From CAYVUI01 sp964454745 (GTDB taxonomy: Bacteria; Planctomycetota; Phycisphaerae; Sedimentisphaerales; Anaerohalosphaeraceae), in contig CAYVUI010000032.1 of assembly GCA_964454745.1 (NCBI GenBank), positions 1-36,902 of the forward strand: a DNA stretch of 36,902 nucleotides. Direction: 5' to 3'. Below are positions 16,646 through 25,405 of this stretch, one piece after another. A program made the translations under genes and the position numbers. Within the stretch, counting starts at the first letter, position 1. Each line of letters begins with the position of its first letter. The notes under the pieces were generated by a model. It did no database searches. It saw nothing but the letters and a program-made list of their open reading frames with translations, and was not told the DNA's origin.

Positions 16646-18490
16646 TCAATCCTCGTAAACCAAACTGCATCCCGGCTTCCAGTATTCGCCCTCAAATTCA
16701 TACGCGCCCAAATCCGGGGCCTTGCCTGCGAATTTCTCCGAGATCCCCGGGATCACCTTGCCCTTGTCGATGCACGGTGAACCGCTGCGCAGGCGGAAGT
16801 CGCCCTTGTCCGGGTAGAAAAATTCGATCTGCACCAGGTCCTCGTAAATCGCGTTGTTCTCCATCTTCGCCCCTTCGAGCATCCGCCAGGGCTTGTGGAA
16901 GATATTGTTCATGATCACGGTGCCGGTCATATCCTGCGTTTCGCCCCACCAGTTAATCGAGTCGCCGTTGTTAAAGGTCGTGTTATGGTAGACCCGCTCG
17001 TTGACCGCGTCGGTATTGAGGCGGATGCCGCTGTTTTTATTATTCCAGCAGACGTTATGATGGATGATATGATTGGGCGAATTGTTGTCGATGTAAATCC
17101 CCACGCCCGTTTTGGCCCGGTTGTCGTGCACCCAGTTGTAGGCGATTACGGTATCCTTGCCGTCGGTGCCCCAGGTGTACGTTGCGCCCAGGTCGTGCAT
17201 CAGCAGGCCGGGGTTGTACATATCGTTATACGTGATCCGGCTCGAATCGGTCCGCCGGTGCAGCAGGACGCTTCGCCCGCTGTTGTACATCGTGTTGCGT
17301 GTCACTTCGAGGCTGCTGCCCTCCATGTAAATGTTGCCGCAATCGCCCGCGGAGTAATTCACGTTGCGGATCAGGCAGTTTTCCACGCGGTTGTGTGTGC
17401 CCCTTAGCGATACGCCGTTGCCCGCGCTCCAGTCGATAATGCAGTCCTGCACGGCATTGCCGCTGCCCGAAACCGCGATCCCGCTGTCCCAGACATGCGT
17501 CATCCAGCCTTCGGTATGCAGATAGTGGTACAGGTACTTCAGCCGGCAGCCGCGAACCTCACAGCCGGTCGCCTCCCGCATATCCACCGTGCAGCCGAAA
17601 AAGTCCAGCCCCCGGACCTGCACATGCTTTTTGCCCGTCAGGTCAAAGCCGTTGACCCGCCGCTTGATCTCGATTTTATGGTCGCCGGGATTCACACCGC
17701 CGGGCGCGATGAAATACACGTACCCCGCATTTTCGTCGAGGTACCACTCGCCCTCGGCATCCAGCGCGGCCATGGACCGCGTAATGTAATACATCGTATG
17801 GTCATTGACGATATACGCCCAGGTGACATCCTTCATGTACTCTTTAAAGTCCAGCCGGCCCTTCGTATGTTCTGTAATCTCCAGCGTCCACGAAACCCAG
17901 ATCGCACCGGGCAGGATGTGCACAATCGCGCCGGTCCACGTACCCGGTTCGTGCGCCAGGTCGCCGTCTTCGAGGTGCGTGCCGCTGCCTCCGTCGGCGG
18001 TGGCAAATGTCGGCTTGAGGGGGTTGTATCCCGAATTGGGCCAGCGGGCCTCGATCATCATCTTTCCGTCGAAAAACAACTGCTCGAATTTCCCGTCTAC
18101 CTTCGCCCGGTAGACCTGCCCTTTCGTTTGGCCTGCGGGAACTTTGCCGGTAAACTTCTCCCAGCCGTCAAGGGCCTCTGTGCCCATCACCGTCGCGCGC
18201 GGGTTCATTTGGGTATAATCCTTCGCATCCTCGCCGACGAACACAATCGGCTGTTCCTTCGTGCCCGAGTTTTTTACAACCACCTCTTCGCGGTACGCGC
18301 CGGGCAGGATACGGCATACATCCCCGGCAACCGCGACATCCGCGCACTTCTGGATCGTGCGAAACGGCGCTGCTTTGCTGCCCCCGTTAGAATCATCGCC
18401 CTTCGGGCTTACATAATACTCCCTGGCCGCCGCCAAACCGCAGAAAGCCAAAACCGCACATACCGTGAAAACAACCGTACCCTTTTTCAT
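16646..18490 (-). CDS. Secreted right-handed parallel beta-helix protein
   Basis: From the ATG at 18490 the product has 614 residues with a Sec signal peptide MKKGTVVFTVCAVLAFCGLAAA (cut before REYYV). An AAGGGG site lies 6 bases upstream. An in-frame ATG at 18532 overlaps the nitroreductase stop (ATGA) but would put 14 polar residues before the signal. The N-terminal block REYYVSPKGDDSNGG...TIQKCADVAVAGD is the usual opening of PbH1/DUF1565 proteins. Long runs of short beta turns follow, rich in Asn and Gly (NGVSLRGTHNRVENCLIRNV, HHNVCWNNKNSGIRLNTDAV). This is the fold of pectate lyases and other polysaccharide lyases or hydrolases. No catalytic triplet can be assigned by eye, so lyase against hydrolase is open. 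Confidence 0.85.
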   Translation of the reverse strand: MKKGTVVFTVCAVLAFCGLAAAREYYVSPKGDDSNGGSKAAPFRTIQKCADVAVAGDVCRILPGAYREEVVVKNSGTKEQPIVFVGEDAKDYTQMNPRATVMGTEALDGWEKFTGKVPAGQTKGQVYRAKVDGKFEQLFFDGKMMIEARWPNSGYNPLKPTFATADGGSGTHLEDGDLAHEPGTWTGAIVHILPGAIWVSWTLEITEHTKGRLDFKEYMKDVTWAYIVNDHTMYYITRSMAALDAEGEWYLDENAGYVYFIAPGGVNPGDHKIEIKRRVNGFDLTGKKHVQVRGLDFFGCTVDMREATGCEVRGCRLKYLYHYLHTEGWMTHVWDSGIAVSGSGNAVQDCIIDWSAGNGVSLRGTHNRVENCLIRNVNYSAGDCGNIYMEGSSLEVTRNTMYNSGRSVLLHRRTDSSRITYNDMYNPGLLMHDLGATYTWGTDGKDTVIAYNWVHDNRAKTGVGIYIDNNSPNHIIHHNVCWNNKNSGIRLNTDAVNERVYHNTTFNNGDSINWWGETQDMTGTVIMNNIFHKPWRMLEGAKMENNAIYEDLVQIEFFYPDKGDFRLRSGSPCIDKGKVIPGISEKFAGKAPDLGAYEFEGEYWKPGCSLVYED

Positions 18491-18528
18491 CAGAAAGCCC
18501 CTTACATTGTCAATGTTGTTTATTTCGT

Positions 18529-19050
18529 TCATACCCAGCCGTTCCAGTGTACCTTGCCCTGATCGAGATTCTCCATCGGTACGCCCGGCCTGTGCTCATC
18601 AGGATAACCGATTCCAATAACCGAGAGAACCTCGTACGGATCCGGAACCTCCAGCAGCTTGCGGACATACTGACAGGACGAAACATTCCCGTCATGTTCA
18701 CGATTTCGCACCTGGACCCAGCACGAGCCCAGCCCCAGTGACTGCGCAGTCATCTGCAGCAGGATTGATGCGACCGAGCCGTCCTCGATCCAGACATCCG
18801 ATTTCTTGGTATCGCCGCAGACCACCACTGCCAGCTTCGCTGACGACAAAAATCCCGCACCATGCGGCTTGCACCGGCTGAGACCATCGAGCAGCGCCTT
18901 GTCATCCACAAACACAAACCCCCATGGATTCAGGTTCCGCGAGGTCGGGCTTCGCAGCACCGCCTCGACCAGGGCCTCCACTTTCTCGGTTTCAATCGGC
19001 TGATCGGTAAACGCTCGAACGCTTCTTCGCTCACGCAGTAATTCAATCAT
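18529..19050 (-). CDS. Nitroreductase family flavoprotein
   Basis: A 173-residue cytoplasmic FMN-dependent oxidoreductase. The ATG at 19050 is chosen because AGAGG lies 5 bases before it and the family opening MIELLRERRSVRAF begins there; an upstream in-frame start at 19113 would overlap the preceding gene. RRSVR (8-12) and SPTSRNLNPWGFVFV contact FMN phosphate and ring in the family, and GLGSCWVQVR is the conserved C-terminal core segment. The natural substrate of such proteins is rarely the nitro compound in the name. It lies 19 bases after the glycosidase-like gene and overlaps the alternative start of the beta-helix gene, so it is in the middle of an operon of secreted carbohydrate-active proteins. 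Confidence 0.9.
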   Translation of the reverse strand: MIELLRERRSVRAFTDQPIETEKVEALVEAVLRSPTSRNLNPWGFVFVDDKALLDGLSRCKPHGAGFLSSAKLAVVVCGDTKKSDVWIEDGSVASILLQMTAQSLGLGSCWVQVRNREHDGNVSSCQYVRKLLEVPDPYEVLSVIGIGYPDEHRPGVPMENLDQGKVHWNGWV

Positions 19051-19069
19051 GTTAACCTCTAAAAAAAAT

Positions 19070-21268
19070 TTACCACTGTATTTCGCCCGCAATCGCCTCG
19101 GCCCGGCCGGCATGGGTCCACCGAAGCGTCGATGTCGCCGCGTGCCAATCGTAATCCGTCACGGCGGCCCCGTCAAACGTAAAGCTCTTGGGCTTGCCTG
19201 GCAGCACAATCCGTGAAACCACATTTACACCCTTTGCAGAGCGAACTTCAAAAGAAACCCTGCTGCCATCAACCTGCCACTTCTCGAACCGCCCCGCCGC
19301 GGCGACCGGCTCGGGCGTGTCCCTGCGTATCCGGTCCAGGTCCATCAGCCATGCGCGCTGGCCGGGCTTGACTTCCACCTTCGGCTGGACCTCCAGCGTC
19401 GGATCAAACAGGTCAAGAAACTGTCCTTCAAATACAACCGGCTTTGTACTGACCGATTCATCCATACACGCCGCGATGATATACGGTCCGCGGCGAACCT
19501 GCAGAAAGTTTTGCTCGTGCCATGCGCCGCCGGCCGCTTCAAACGCCTGCCGGACTACATCGCGATACTGCCCGGCCGCTTTGGCCGTTCGCGAATAATA
19601 CGCCGGGTGCCTGCGCTGGACCCAGACCTTGCCCTTGCCGGAGGCATACACACCCCCATCGGCTTTCGCATCCAGGCCGAGCGTCTCAAGCAAGTGCCCC
19701 GCGGGGCTGGCATAATTATGCACACCCGTATTCCACCACTCACGCACTTTATGAAACGGATCGGTATCGGCGCCGACATACACCAGCGACCCGCCCCGAC
19801 CGACCCACTCGGCAATCGCATGATGCACCCCCGGACCGGCGGGCTTGATAAACTCGTAACTTAACACCAGCACCTTGTATTCATCGAGGTACCCGGCAAA
19901 ACGAGATACATTATCCAACTGCACCGGACGGGCCGGAACGCCAACCTTCACCAGCGGCAACGCCAGGCCGTAAAAACTGCTCCAGTCTTCCACTTCCTGG
20001 CGGGTCAGGTTTTTATCGTCATCCTTGCTGTTTTTGTCCGCAAGGCGATACACCGGCTCGGCCCGCTGGAACATCCCGGAATCCGCGACGAAAACACCGA
20101 CGCCATCGGCCCGGTTGGACCACTCGACATCCGCCTGCTCCATATCCCGAAGCTGGTTAAACACCACGCCAAGCGTTGTCAGGTAATCGGCCGGGATCGG
20201 CTTGGCATCCTTTGAACCCCGCGGATACGACCGCGTCAGCACCCGCTCGATCCACGGGCAAATTTCATAACGCCAAACCTTCGGATGCAGCAAAGACGCC
20301 GCCACTGTCTCCTTGTACTGAAACCGGTAATCCTCCCAGTCATACCGCGGATTATCCTCGATCGGATCATGCAGAAACCACATCCGCCGGCCGGTTTTGC
20401 GAATCAGCTCCTGCATCACGCCGTACTCCAGGAATGCCGTCTCGAACGTCCGCTCCTTTCGCACACCCTCGTATACATTCGGCGTGCGCGAGGTCCCCGT
20501 CCAGATCTGCGCGATAAACCCGTCAATCACCGGCAAGTCCACCAGCGACGATTGCGGCGAGACAATTTTCCACTGCGTATAATTGATCAAACTGTGCGTG
20601 GGCACATAAAACCGCACCTCGCGGCCGTGCTTTGCCTTCGCGTATTCCCGGACCGCCTCGGCCACCCGGCGGATCGCCCGCGTATACAGATACGACTTGA
20701 GCTTGCTGGCCTTGTACTGCGAATCTACATTCGTATCCGGGCGGACATACGGCTCGCGGTAGTACAGCTCCCACTCCCGCTGAAACGCCTTGCTGAAACC
20801 CGCATGGGCCCAGAACTCCGGTTCTTCGAGATGAATCGCGACAATCCCCCTGTCCACCGCCTTTTTGAGCCCTTCAATAACGTAATCGCTGAATGCAACG
20901 CTCGGTACAAGATACGGCATCCGGTGACCATGGAGCACCCTTTCCCCGCCGGCCTCCACCTGTGAAAGCGACATGATCCCATTGCCCTGCCCGTCTTTGA
21001 AATCATCGAAACCACCCCAGGCAATCCCCGTCATCATGTGCGGCACATAACCATTTTCGATCCAGGCGTCCGCATACCCGCGCAGCACGTTACTGATCCC
21101 GTACACCATCGCAAAATCATTGCGCACATCCAGCCGCGGCTCATAAGGATCGTTTTCCTGGAACCCGGTCAGCTCCCGCTCACGCGGTGTAACCAGTCGA
21201 TACTCTTTTGCCGTATCCCCATAACTCATCCCCATAACCGCTCCCAGCACGATCAAAACAAACTTCAT
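19070..21268 (-). CDS. Secreted glycosidase-like protein of unknown specificity
   Basis: From the ATG at 21268 (GGGG site 7 bases upstream; an ATG two codons earlier and a GTG at 21295 are alternatives) the product has 732 residues. A signal peptide of about 17 residues ends near MSYGD. Conserved-looking acidic segments IVAIHLEEPEFWAHAGFS and TGRRMWFLHDPIEDNPRYDW suggest a beta/alpha-barrel active site. A later VLVLSYEFIKPAGPG...GRGGSLVYVGAD block looks like the flavodoxin-like domain found after the barrel in beta-galactosidase relatives, and the C-terminus is beta-rich. I cannot assign a GH family. It lies in the minus-strand operon with the nitroreductase and beta-helix genes, which supports a polysaccharide role outside the cytoplasm. 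A perfect TATAAT at 21323-21318 could give it extra transcription, but has no good -35. Confidence 0.7.
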   Translation of the reverse strand: MKFVLIVLGAVMGMSYGDTAKEYRLVTPRERELTGFQENDPYEPRLDVRNDFAMVYGISNVLRGYADAWIENGYVPHMMTGIAWGGFDDFKDGQGNGIMSLSQVEAGGERVLHGHRMPYLVPSVAFSDYVIEGLKKAVDRGIVAIHLEEPEFWAHAGFSKAFQREWELYYREPYVRPDTNVDSQYKASKLKSYLYTRAIRRVAEAVREYAKAKHGREVRFYVPTHSLINYTQWKIVSPQSSLVDLPVIDGFIAQIWTGTSRTPNVYEGVRKERTFETAFLEYGVMQELIRKTGRRMWFLHDPIEDNPRYDWEDYRFQYKETVAASLLHPKVWRYEICPWIERVLTRSYPRGSKDAKPIPADYLTTLGVVFNQLRDMEQADVEWSNRADGVGVFVADSGMFQRAEPVYRLADKNSKDDDKNLTRQEVEDWSSFYGLALPLVKVGVPARPVQLDNVSRFAGYLDEYKVLVLSYEFIKPAGPGVHHAIAEWVGRGGSLVYVGADTDPFHKVREWWNTGVHNYASPAGHLLETLGLDAKADGGVYASGKGKVWVQRRHPAYYSRTAKAAGQYRDVVRQAFEAAGGAWHEQNFLQVRRGPYIIAACMDESVSTKPVVFEGQFLDLFDPTLEVQPKVEVKPGQRAWLMDLDRIRRDTPEPVAAAGRFEKWQVDGSRVSFEVRSAKGVNVVSRIVLPGKPKSFTFDGAAVTDYDWHAATSTLRWTHAGRAEAIAGEIQW

Positions 21269-21318
21269 CTGCATACCCCAAAACAAAACCAACACTTACA
21301 TTGCTGCACCCGAAACAA

Positions 21319-22398
21319 TTATAACTTGCGCCACGTTCGCAGCGCCTCTACAAATTTCTGCATATCCTCCGGCATTGGTGCCTCGAATTTCATCCGCTCT
21401 CCCGTTACCGGATGGTCGATCTCAAGTGTCCAGGCATGCAGGGCCACGCGATCCATAATCGCATCCTCGGTCGCCGGTTCGCGGTCTTCGAGCTGCCACG
21501 GATACACCGGCTTACCGCCGTACATGTCATCGGCCACAATTGGATGGCCCAGGTGCGTCAAGTGCACCCGGATCTGGTGTGTCCGCCCGGTCCGCAAATC
21601 CAGCCGCACGACCGAATAGCCACGAAAGGCCTCCATCACCCGGTAGATCGTCACCGCGTGCTTGCCGTCCTGGCGAACCGCGTACTTTTCCCGCACGCGC
21701 GGATGCACGCCCAGCGGCGCATCGATGCAGTCCTGGTCCAGCTCCGGCACGCCGTGGACCACCGCCATGTAATACTTCTTCACCGTGCGGTTCTGGAACT
21801 GCCGCGAAAGCTTCCAGTGCGCCGAATCGTTCTTGGCGACCACCATCGCCCCTGTCGTGTTGCGGTCCAGCCGATGCACGATCCCCGGACGCAAATCTCC
21901 CCCGCTGGACGATAAATTCTGGAAATGATACACCAGCCCGTTGACCAGCGTACTGTGCTTGTACCCGCGGGCCGGGTGCACGATCATATCCGCCTGCTTG
22001 TTGAGCACGATCATATCGTCATCTTCATACAGCACATCAATCGGGATATCCTGCGGGATCAGCTCGCGCACTTCCTTAGGCGGCAAAATCAGGTCAATCA
22101 TATCCCCCGCCTCCAGCTTGTGGCTGGGCTTGGCCGGCCGGCTGTTGACATTGACCCCCTGTTCCTTAATCAGCTTTTGCAGCTTCGTGCGGCTAAACTG
22201 GTTAAACCGACCCTGCAAATACTTATCCAGCCGGCGATACCGCAGATTGGTCCCCACCCTGAACCGAAGCTCCTGACCGGCTAATTCCTCGCCTTCACTT
22301 TCGCCGGATTCGGTTCCATCCACATCCTCAACAAGCTCTTCATTCGCCAGCGGCTCTTTCGGTCCCGCAATCGCTTCTTTGTGCCGATCAACTGACAT
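21319..22398 (-). CDS. rluD: RluA/RluD-family 23S rRNA pseudouridine synthase
   Basis: The enzyme isomerises uridines to pseudouridine in rRNA. From the ATG at 22398 it has 359 residues. An acidic, probably disordered N-terminal tail (about 1-45, many Glu and Gly) precedes an S4 RNA-binding domain (RRLDKYLQGRFNQFSRTKLQKLI). The catalytic domain follows, with HRLDRNTTG, where Asp178 is the catalytic aspartate, and RTGRTHQIRVHLTHLGHPI, typical of RluD. The GTG just before the ATG is an alternative start. It lies 15 bases downstream of the TPR-like membrane protein and is followed after 50 bases by the glycosidase-like gene. The exact target sites (1911/1915/1917 for E. coli RluD) are not provable from sequence. 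Confidence 0.93.
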   Translation of the reverse strand: MSVDRHKEAIAGPKEPLANEELVEDVDGTESGESEGEELAGQELRFRVGTNLRYRRLDKYLQGRFNQFSRTKLQKLIKEQGVNVNSRPAKPSHKLEAGDMIDLILPPKEVRELIPQDIPIDVLYEDDDMIVLNKQADMIVHPARGYKHSTLVNGLVYHFQNLSSSGGDLRPGIVHRLDRNTTGAMVVAKNDSAHWKLSRQFQNRTVKKYYMAVVHGVPELDQDCIDAPLGVHPRVREKYAVRQDGKHAVTIYRVMEAFRGYSVVRLDLRTGRTHQIRVHLTHLGHPIVADDMYGGKPVYPWQLEDREPATEDAIMDRVALHAWTLEIDHPVTGERMKFEAPMPEDMQKFVEALRTWRKL

Positions 22399-22413
22399 CA
22401 CAAAACCGCCCGC

Positions 22414-23268
22414 TTACGGGCTCTCTTGCTCCGTCGGTGCAGCGGCCTCGCTGTCGAGGTTCAAATCCAGCTTCGCGCCCATCCCCTCCTCGGCTCCCCC
22501 GCCAAGGTCCGGGCTTTCGGGCAAACCTTCCGGCAGCGTGATCTCCGCCTCAGAACCAGTGGACATCGGCATCGGTGCCGGCTGCGGCTCAACAAAAACA
22601 AGCTCACGATCCAGATCCTTGAGGATCATCAGCCGCATATCCGCCTGTTCGGCGTAAAATGTATCCGCAAATGCTTCCGACTCGGCCACCTCGGTGTATA
22701 ACTGCTTAGCCTTTTCAAAATCGCCAATTTCCTCTGCGCACAAACCCAGCCCGAACTTCGCACCGGCCTGCAAAATCGCACTTTCCGCCTGTGAAGCGGC
22801 ATTTTCATAAGCCGCGCGTGCCTTTTCCGCACGGTCGACTACGGTCTCCTTGTCCACCATCTCGCCCTTATAATACAGGCTCGAACGGTACGCATCGCCC
22901 TGCTTGATGTAGAGCAGTGCTTTCGCGTCACCACTGTCTGCCTCCGCGGCAGCGGTGCCGATCTGCTCAGCGATCTGGGTCAAATCCTGGCCCTGCATCG
23001 ACTCCTCGGGTGAAAAGACCGCCTCAAAGGCTGCCATCTTTTCCGCCTGGTAGTTCTGGACTGTATTGGTCCGCTGGGCCCGGGCCTCCACGGCCATCCG
23101 CTCGGGGATCGCCCGGATATGGCCCCGGAACAAAAACAGAACCAGGGCAAGGATAATCAAAATCACACCCACAATCTGCCAGACATGTTTCCTGAGCAGC
23201 TCAGGTAAATGCTTAAACAACTCTTCCAGTTCGTTCTGCTTGAGTTCATGCCGATGTTTGGCGTCCAT
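22414..23268 (-). CDS. Single-pass membrane protein with TPR-like C-terminal region
   Basis: A 284-residue protein with a charged N-terminus (residues 1-28, mostly helix formers), one hydrophobic membrane segment at about 30-47 (WQIVGVILIILALVLFLF) and an extracytoplasmic helical region. Within that region, residues 150-215 (AKALLYIKQGDAY, AAYENAASQAESAILQAGAKFGLGLCAEEIGDFEKAKQLYTEV) look like TPR repeats. The layout resembles YfgM/TPR_21 proteins that assist envelope biogenesis. The last 60 residues are Pro-, Glu- and Gly-rich and low in complexity. It heads the minus-strand operon and has a strong promoter 93 bases upstream. Partner and function unknown. Confidence 0.75.
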   Translation of the reverse strand: MDAKHRHELKQNELEELFKHLPELLRKHVWQIVGVILIILALVLFLFRGHIRAIPERMAVEARAQRTNTVQNYQAEKMAAFEAVFSPEESMQGQDLTQIAEQIGTAAAEADSGDAKALLYIKQGDAYRSSLYYKGEMVDKETVVDRAEKARAAYENAASQAESAILQAGAKFGLGLCAEEIGDFEKAKQLYTEVAESEAFADTFYAEQADMRLMILKDLDRELVFVEPQPAPMPMSTGSEAEITLPEGLPESPDLGGGAEEGMGAKLDLNLDSEAAAPTEQESP

Positions 23269-23367
23269 AAATTCAATACTCCATAAGTCTAAAATATCCG
23301 CAGCCCCGCGCCGTCATGGCGACACAGCCGCTTAATTCCAATTTGTCGCTTTCGTCCTGAACGCGGT

Positions 23368-23396
23368 ATTATAGTTTATTTGCTTTTATCTTGCAA
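23368..23396 (-). promoter_or_regulatory. Strong predicted promoter of the TPR-like/rluD operon
   Basis: On the minus strand, TTGCAA (23396-23391), a 17-base spacer and a perfect TATAAT (23373-23368). TTGCAA is its own reverse complement, so it is also readable as a plus-strand -35 facing TATTTT (23414-23419). Confidence 0.7.
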
Positions 23397-23573
23397 TAAT
23401 TCTTTCGCAGAGCTATTTTATACTCTGCCGGGCACAAAACAGCCCTCGGCGGGAATGTAAACCATTGCCAGTAAAGCAAATACCGTCCCGAGGGAGAAAT
23501 TTTGCCGCCGGGTTCAATATAAAATGAACAGAAAACGTCGAAAACCTCGTAGTTACTCAAAAAAGAGGTCCTT
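23391..23573 (+). promoter_or_regulatory. Promoter and structured leader of the S55/propeller/fumarase operon
   Basis: TTGCAA (23391-23396), 17 bases, then TATTTT; a TATACT at 23419-23424 is a second possible -10. The leader folds on paper as CCCT (23443-23446) with AGGG (23491-23494) plus CGGGA (23450-23454) with TCCCG (23486-23490), separated by a CGG bulge. Inside is a TTGC/GCAA hairpin (23465-23468 with 23476-23479). CGGCGG (23447-23452) can instead pair with CCGCCG (23505-23510). The AGAGG ribosome site is 23564-23568. No known riboswitch consensus was confirmed. Confidence 0.45.
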
Positions 23574-25397
23574 ATGCAGTTACAACATCGTATACAATCC
23601 CCGGTCATCTTCGCCGCGGCCCTCCTTGTCTCACTGCTCAGCCCCGCGATGGCCCTTGACACCGAAAAATACATCCCCTTCGACGAAATTCGCCCCGGAA
23701 TGGATGCCTACTGCCTGACCGTCTACGATGGCACCAAAATCGAGAAATTCGACCTCGAAGTCCTCGATGTCATGTACAGATTCCGCCCCGGGCAAAACCG
23801 CATCGTCGTCAAAGGCCTCGATCCACGATTCATCCACTCCGGCCCGGTTCAGGGCTGCTCCGGATCGCCGGTTTTCATTGACGGCCGCATGGCAGGCGCC
23901 CTATCCTCCGGCTGGGGATTCTCAAAAGACCCCCTTTATATGGCAACACCGATCGAGGAAATGCTCTCGATCCTCGACGCAACCGAGCAATCCGCCCGAT
24001 CCGGCATGACCAACCAGCCGCGACTGGCCCTGGACTTCTCCAAACCCCTCAATTTCTCTAACTTAAAGCGACAATACCGGGAACTGATTCACACCCCGTC
24101 CGCTGCTCGGGGCCAATCGCTTTGCCCGCTGGTCACTTCCCTGCCGCCGGCAGCGATAGAGCAGCTAAGGGCATCGTTTCAGGGTCTCGGTTTTGAAATT
24201 CTCCAGAATGCCTCCACCGGCTCTGCAAAAATCCAGCCGGATCTTGCGCAGATCAAGCCCGGCGGCGTCCTTGCCGTCCCACTGATGGACGGCGATATCT
24301 CCATGGCCGCAACCGGGACCATTACCGATGTCATCCCCGCCCCCGATGGTGACCGAATCCTCGCCTTCGGGCATGGATTCAACTCCGAAGGCCCGGTAGA
24401 TATGCCCATCGCACTGGGTACCGTGCATACCATCGTCGCGAGCAACGCGATCTCCTTTAAACTCTCATCCTCAACGACGCCCATCGGTACCCTGACCCAC
24501 GACCAGGATAGCGGCGTGGTCGGCGTAGTCGGCAAAACACCCAAAACCATCGACTTCAACCTGTCCATCGACAGCTTTGCCGATGCGAAGATCCGTGATT
24601 ATAACTGCAAAATGGCCGTTCACAGGCGATACACGCCTTTGCTGCTGCGTTCAGCGATCATGGCCGCGACCATGCGAACCGCTGAACCGCCGTACGAGCA
24701 TACTTTCAAGTACAGCGTTGATTTTGAATTCGAGAAGTATCCCCCGCTGCATTTTGAGAACGTCTCCTCGCAGCTTGGCTTTGCCCAGATTCTCGAAGAG
24801 ACCGGCCTGGTCATGATGCTGCTGCTGAACAATCCCTACGAAATCGTGGATGTCAAAAAAATCTCCGTCGATATCAAGCTCATCCCCGAGACGACCGCCG
24901 TCGAGATCAACCGCATCTCGATTTCCAGCACGACCGCCAAGCCCGGCGACCGCGTCACCGTCGATGCCCTGCTCGACACCTTCCGGGGTGAAAAAATCAA
25001 CCGTACCTTCGATATTACCATCCCCGATGACACCCAGCCGGGCACGTATATGCTTACGTTCGGCGGCTTTTTCACCTACGAAAACATCTTCCAGCAGAAT
25101 AAACGCCACCTGATCGCCCCGTACGATGTCCCTTCGCTGCTCAAAAGCCTCGAGCTGTTCAGCGGCATCAAGCGGGACAAGGTATACCTGGTCATGAACC
25201 GGACCACCGGCGGCGTGGCCCTGCGAAACCGCGAACTGCCCAGCCTGCCTGCGACCAAAACACTGCTGCTAAGTGACCCGAAACACACAGACATCGCCCA
25301 GCCCTACAAAGACTGGACCGAAAAAGTCTTCCCCGTCGATTTCATCCTCATGGATGAATATCAATTCCAGATTAAAGTCGAAAATTCACAAAAATGA
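23574..25397 (+). CDS. SpoIVB-like peptidase S55 domain protein, exported
   Basis: A 607-residue protein with a signal peptide (1-27, ending AMA). An AGAGG site lies 5 bases before the ATG. DEIRPGMDAYCLTVYDGTKIEKFDLEVL (37-64), then GPVQGCSGSPVFIDG (90-104) and a GFSKDPLYMATPIEEML stretch are the recognisable S55/SpoIVB-like core; Ser96 in CSGSP is the predicted nucleophile. AFGHGFNSEGPVDMPI (264-279) supplies the probable catalytic His267. The region after about 380 is a beta-rich extension ending near 607. In Bacillus SpoIVB the His motif precedes the Ser motif; here the order is reversed, as I recall for related bacterial S55-domain proteins. It may be a protease, an autoprocessed scaffold or inactive. 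It starts a three-gene coupled operon. Confidence 0.85.
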   Translation: MQLQHRIQSPVIFAAALLVSLLSPAMALDTEKYIPFDEIRPGMDAYCLTVYDGTKIEKFDLEVLDVMYRFRPGQNRIVVKGLDPRFIHSGPVQGCSGSPVFIDGRMAGALSSGWGFSKDPLYMATPIEEMLSILDATEQSARSGMTNQPRLALDFSKPLNFSNLKRQYRELIHTPSAARGQSLCPLVTSLPPAAIEQLRASFQGLGFEILQNASTGSAKIQPDLAQIKPGGVLAVPLMDGDISMAATGTITDVIPAPDGDRILAFGHGFNSEGPVDMPIALGTVHTIVASNAISFKLSSSTTPIGTLTHDQDSGVVGVVGKTPKTIDFNLSIDSFADAKIRDYNCKMAVHRRYTPLLLRSAIMAATMRTAEPPYEHTFKYSVDFEFEKYPPLHFENVSSQLGFAQILEETGLVMMLLLNNPYEIVDVKKISVDIKLIPETTAVEINRISISSTTAKPGDRVTVDALLDTFRGEKINRTFDITIPDDTQPGTYMLTFGGFFTYENIFQQNKRHLIAPYDVPSLLKSLELFSGIKRDKVYLVMNRTTGGVALRNRELPSLPATKTLLLSDPKHTDIAQPYKDWTEKVFPVDFILMDEYQFQIKVENSQK

Positions 25398-25405
25398 GGG
25401 AACCT

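Noticed and set aside
17495..18562. 355-codon plus-strand open frame
   Set aside because: Shadow of the beta-helix protein, whose signal peptide and repeats are convincing.
23443..23494. c-di-GMP-I (GEMM) riboswitch before the S55 gene
   Set aside because: AAACCATT and TAAAGC fragments are reminiscent, but the GGGACGCAAAGC core and second hairpin are missing.
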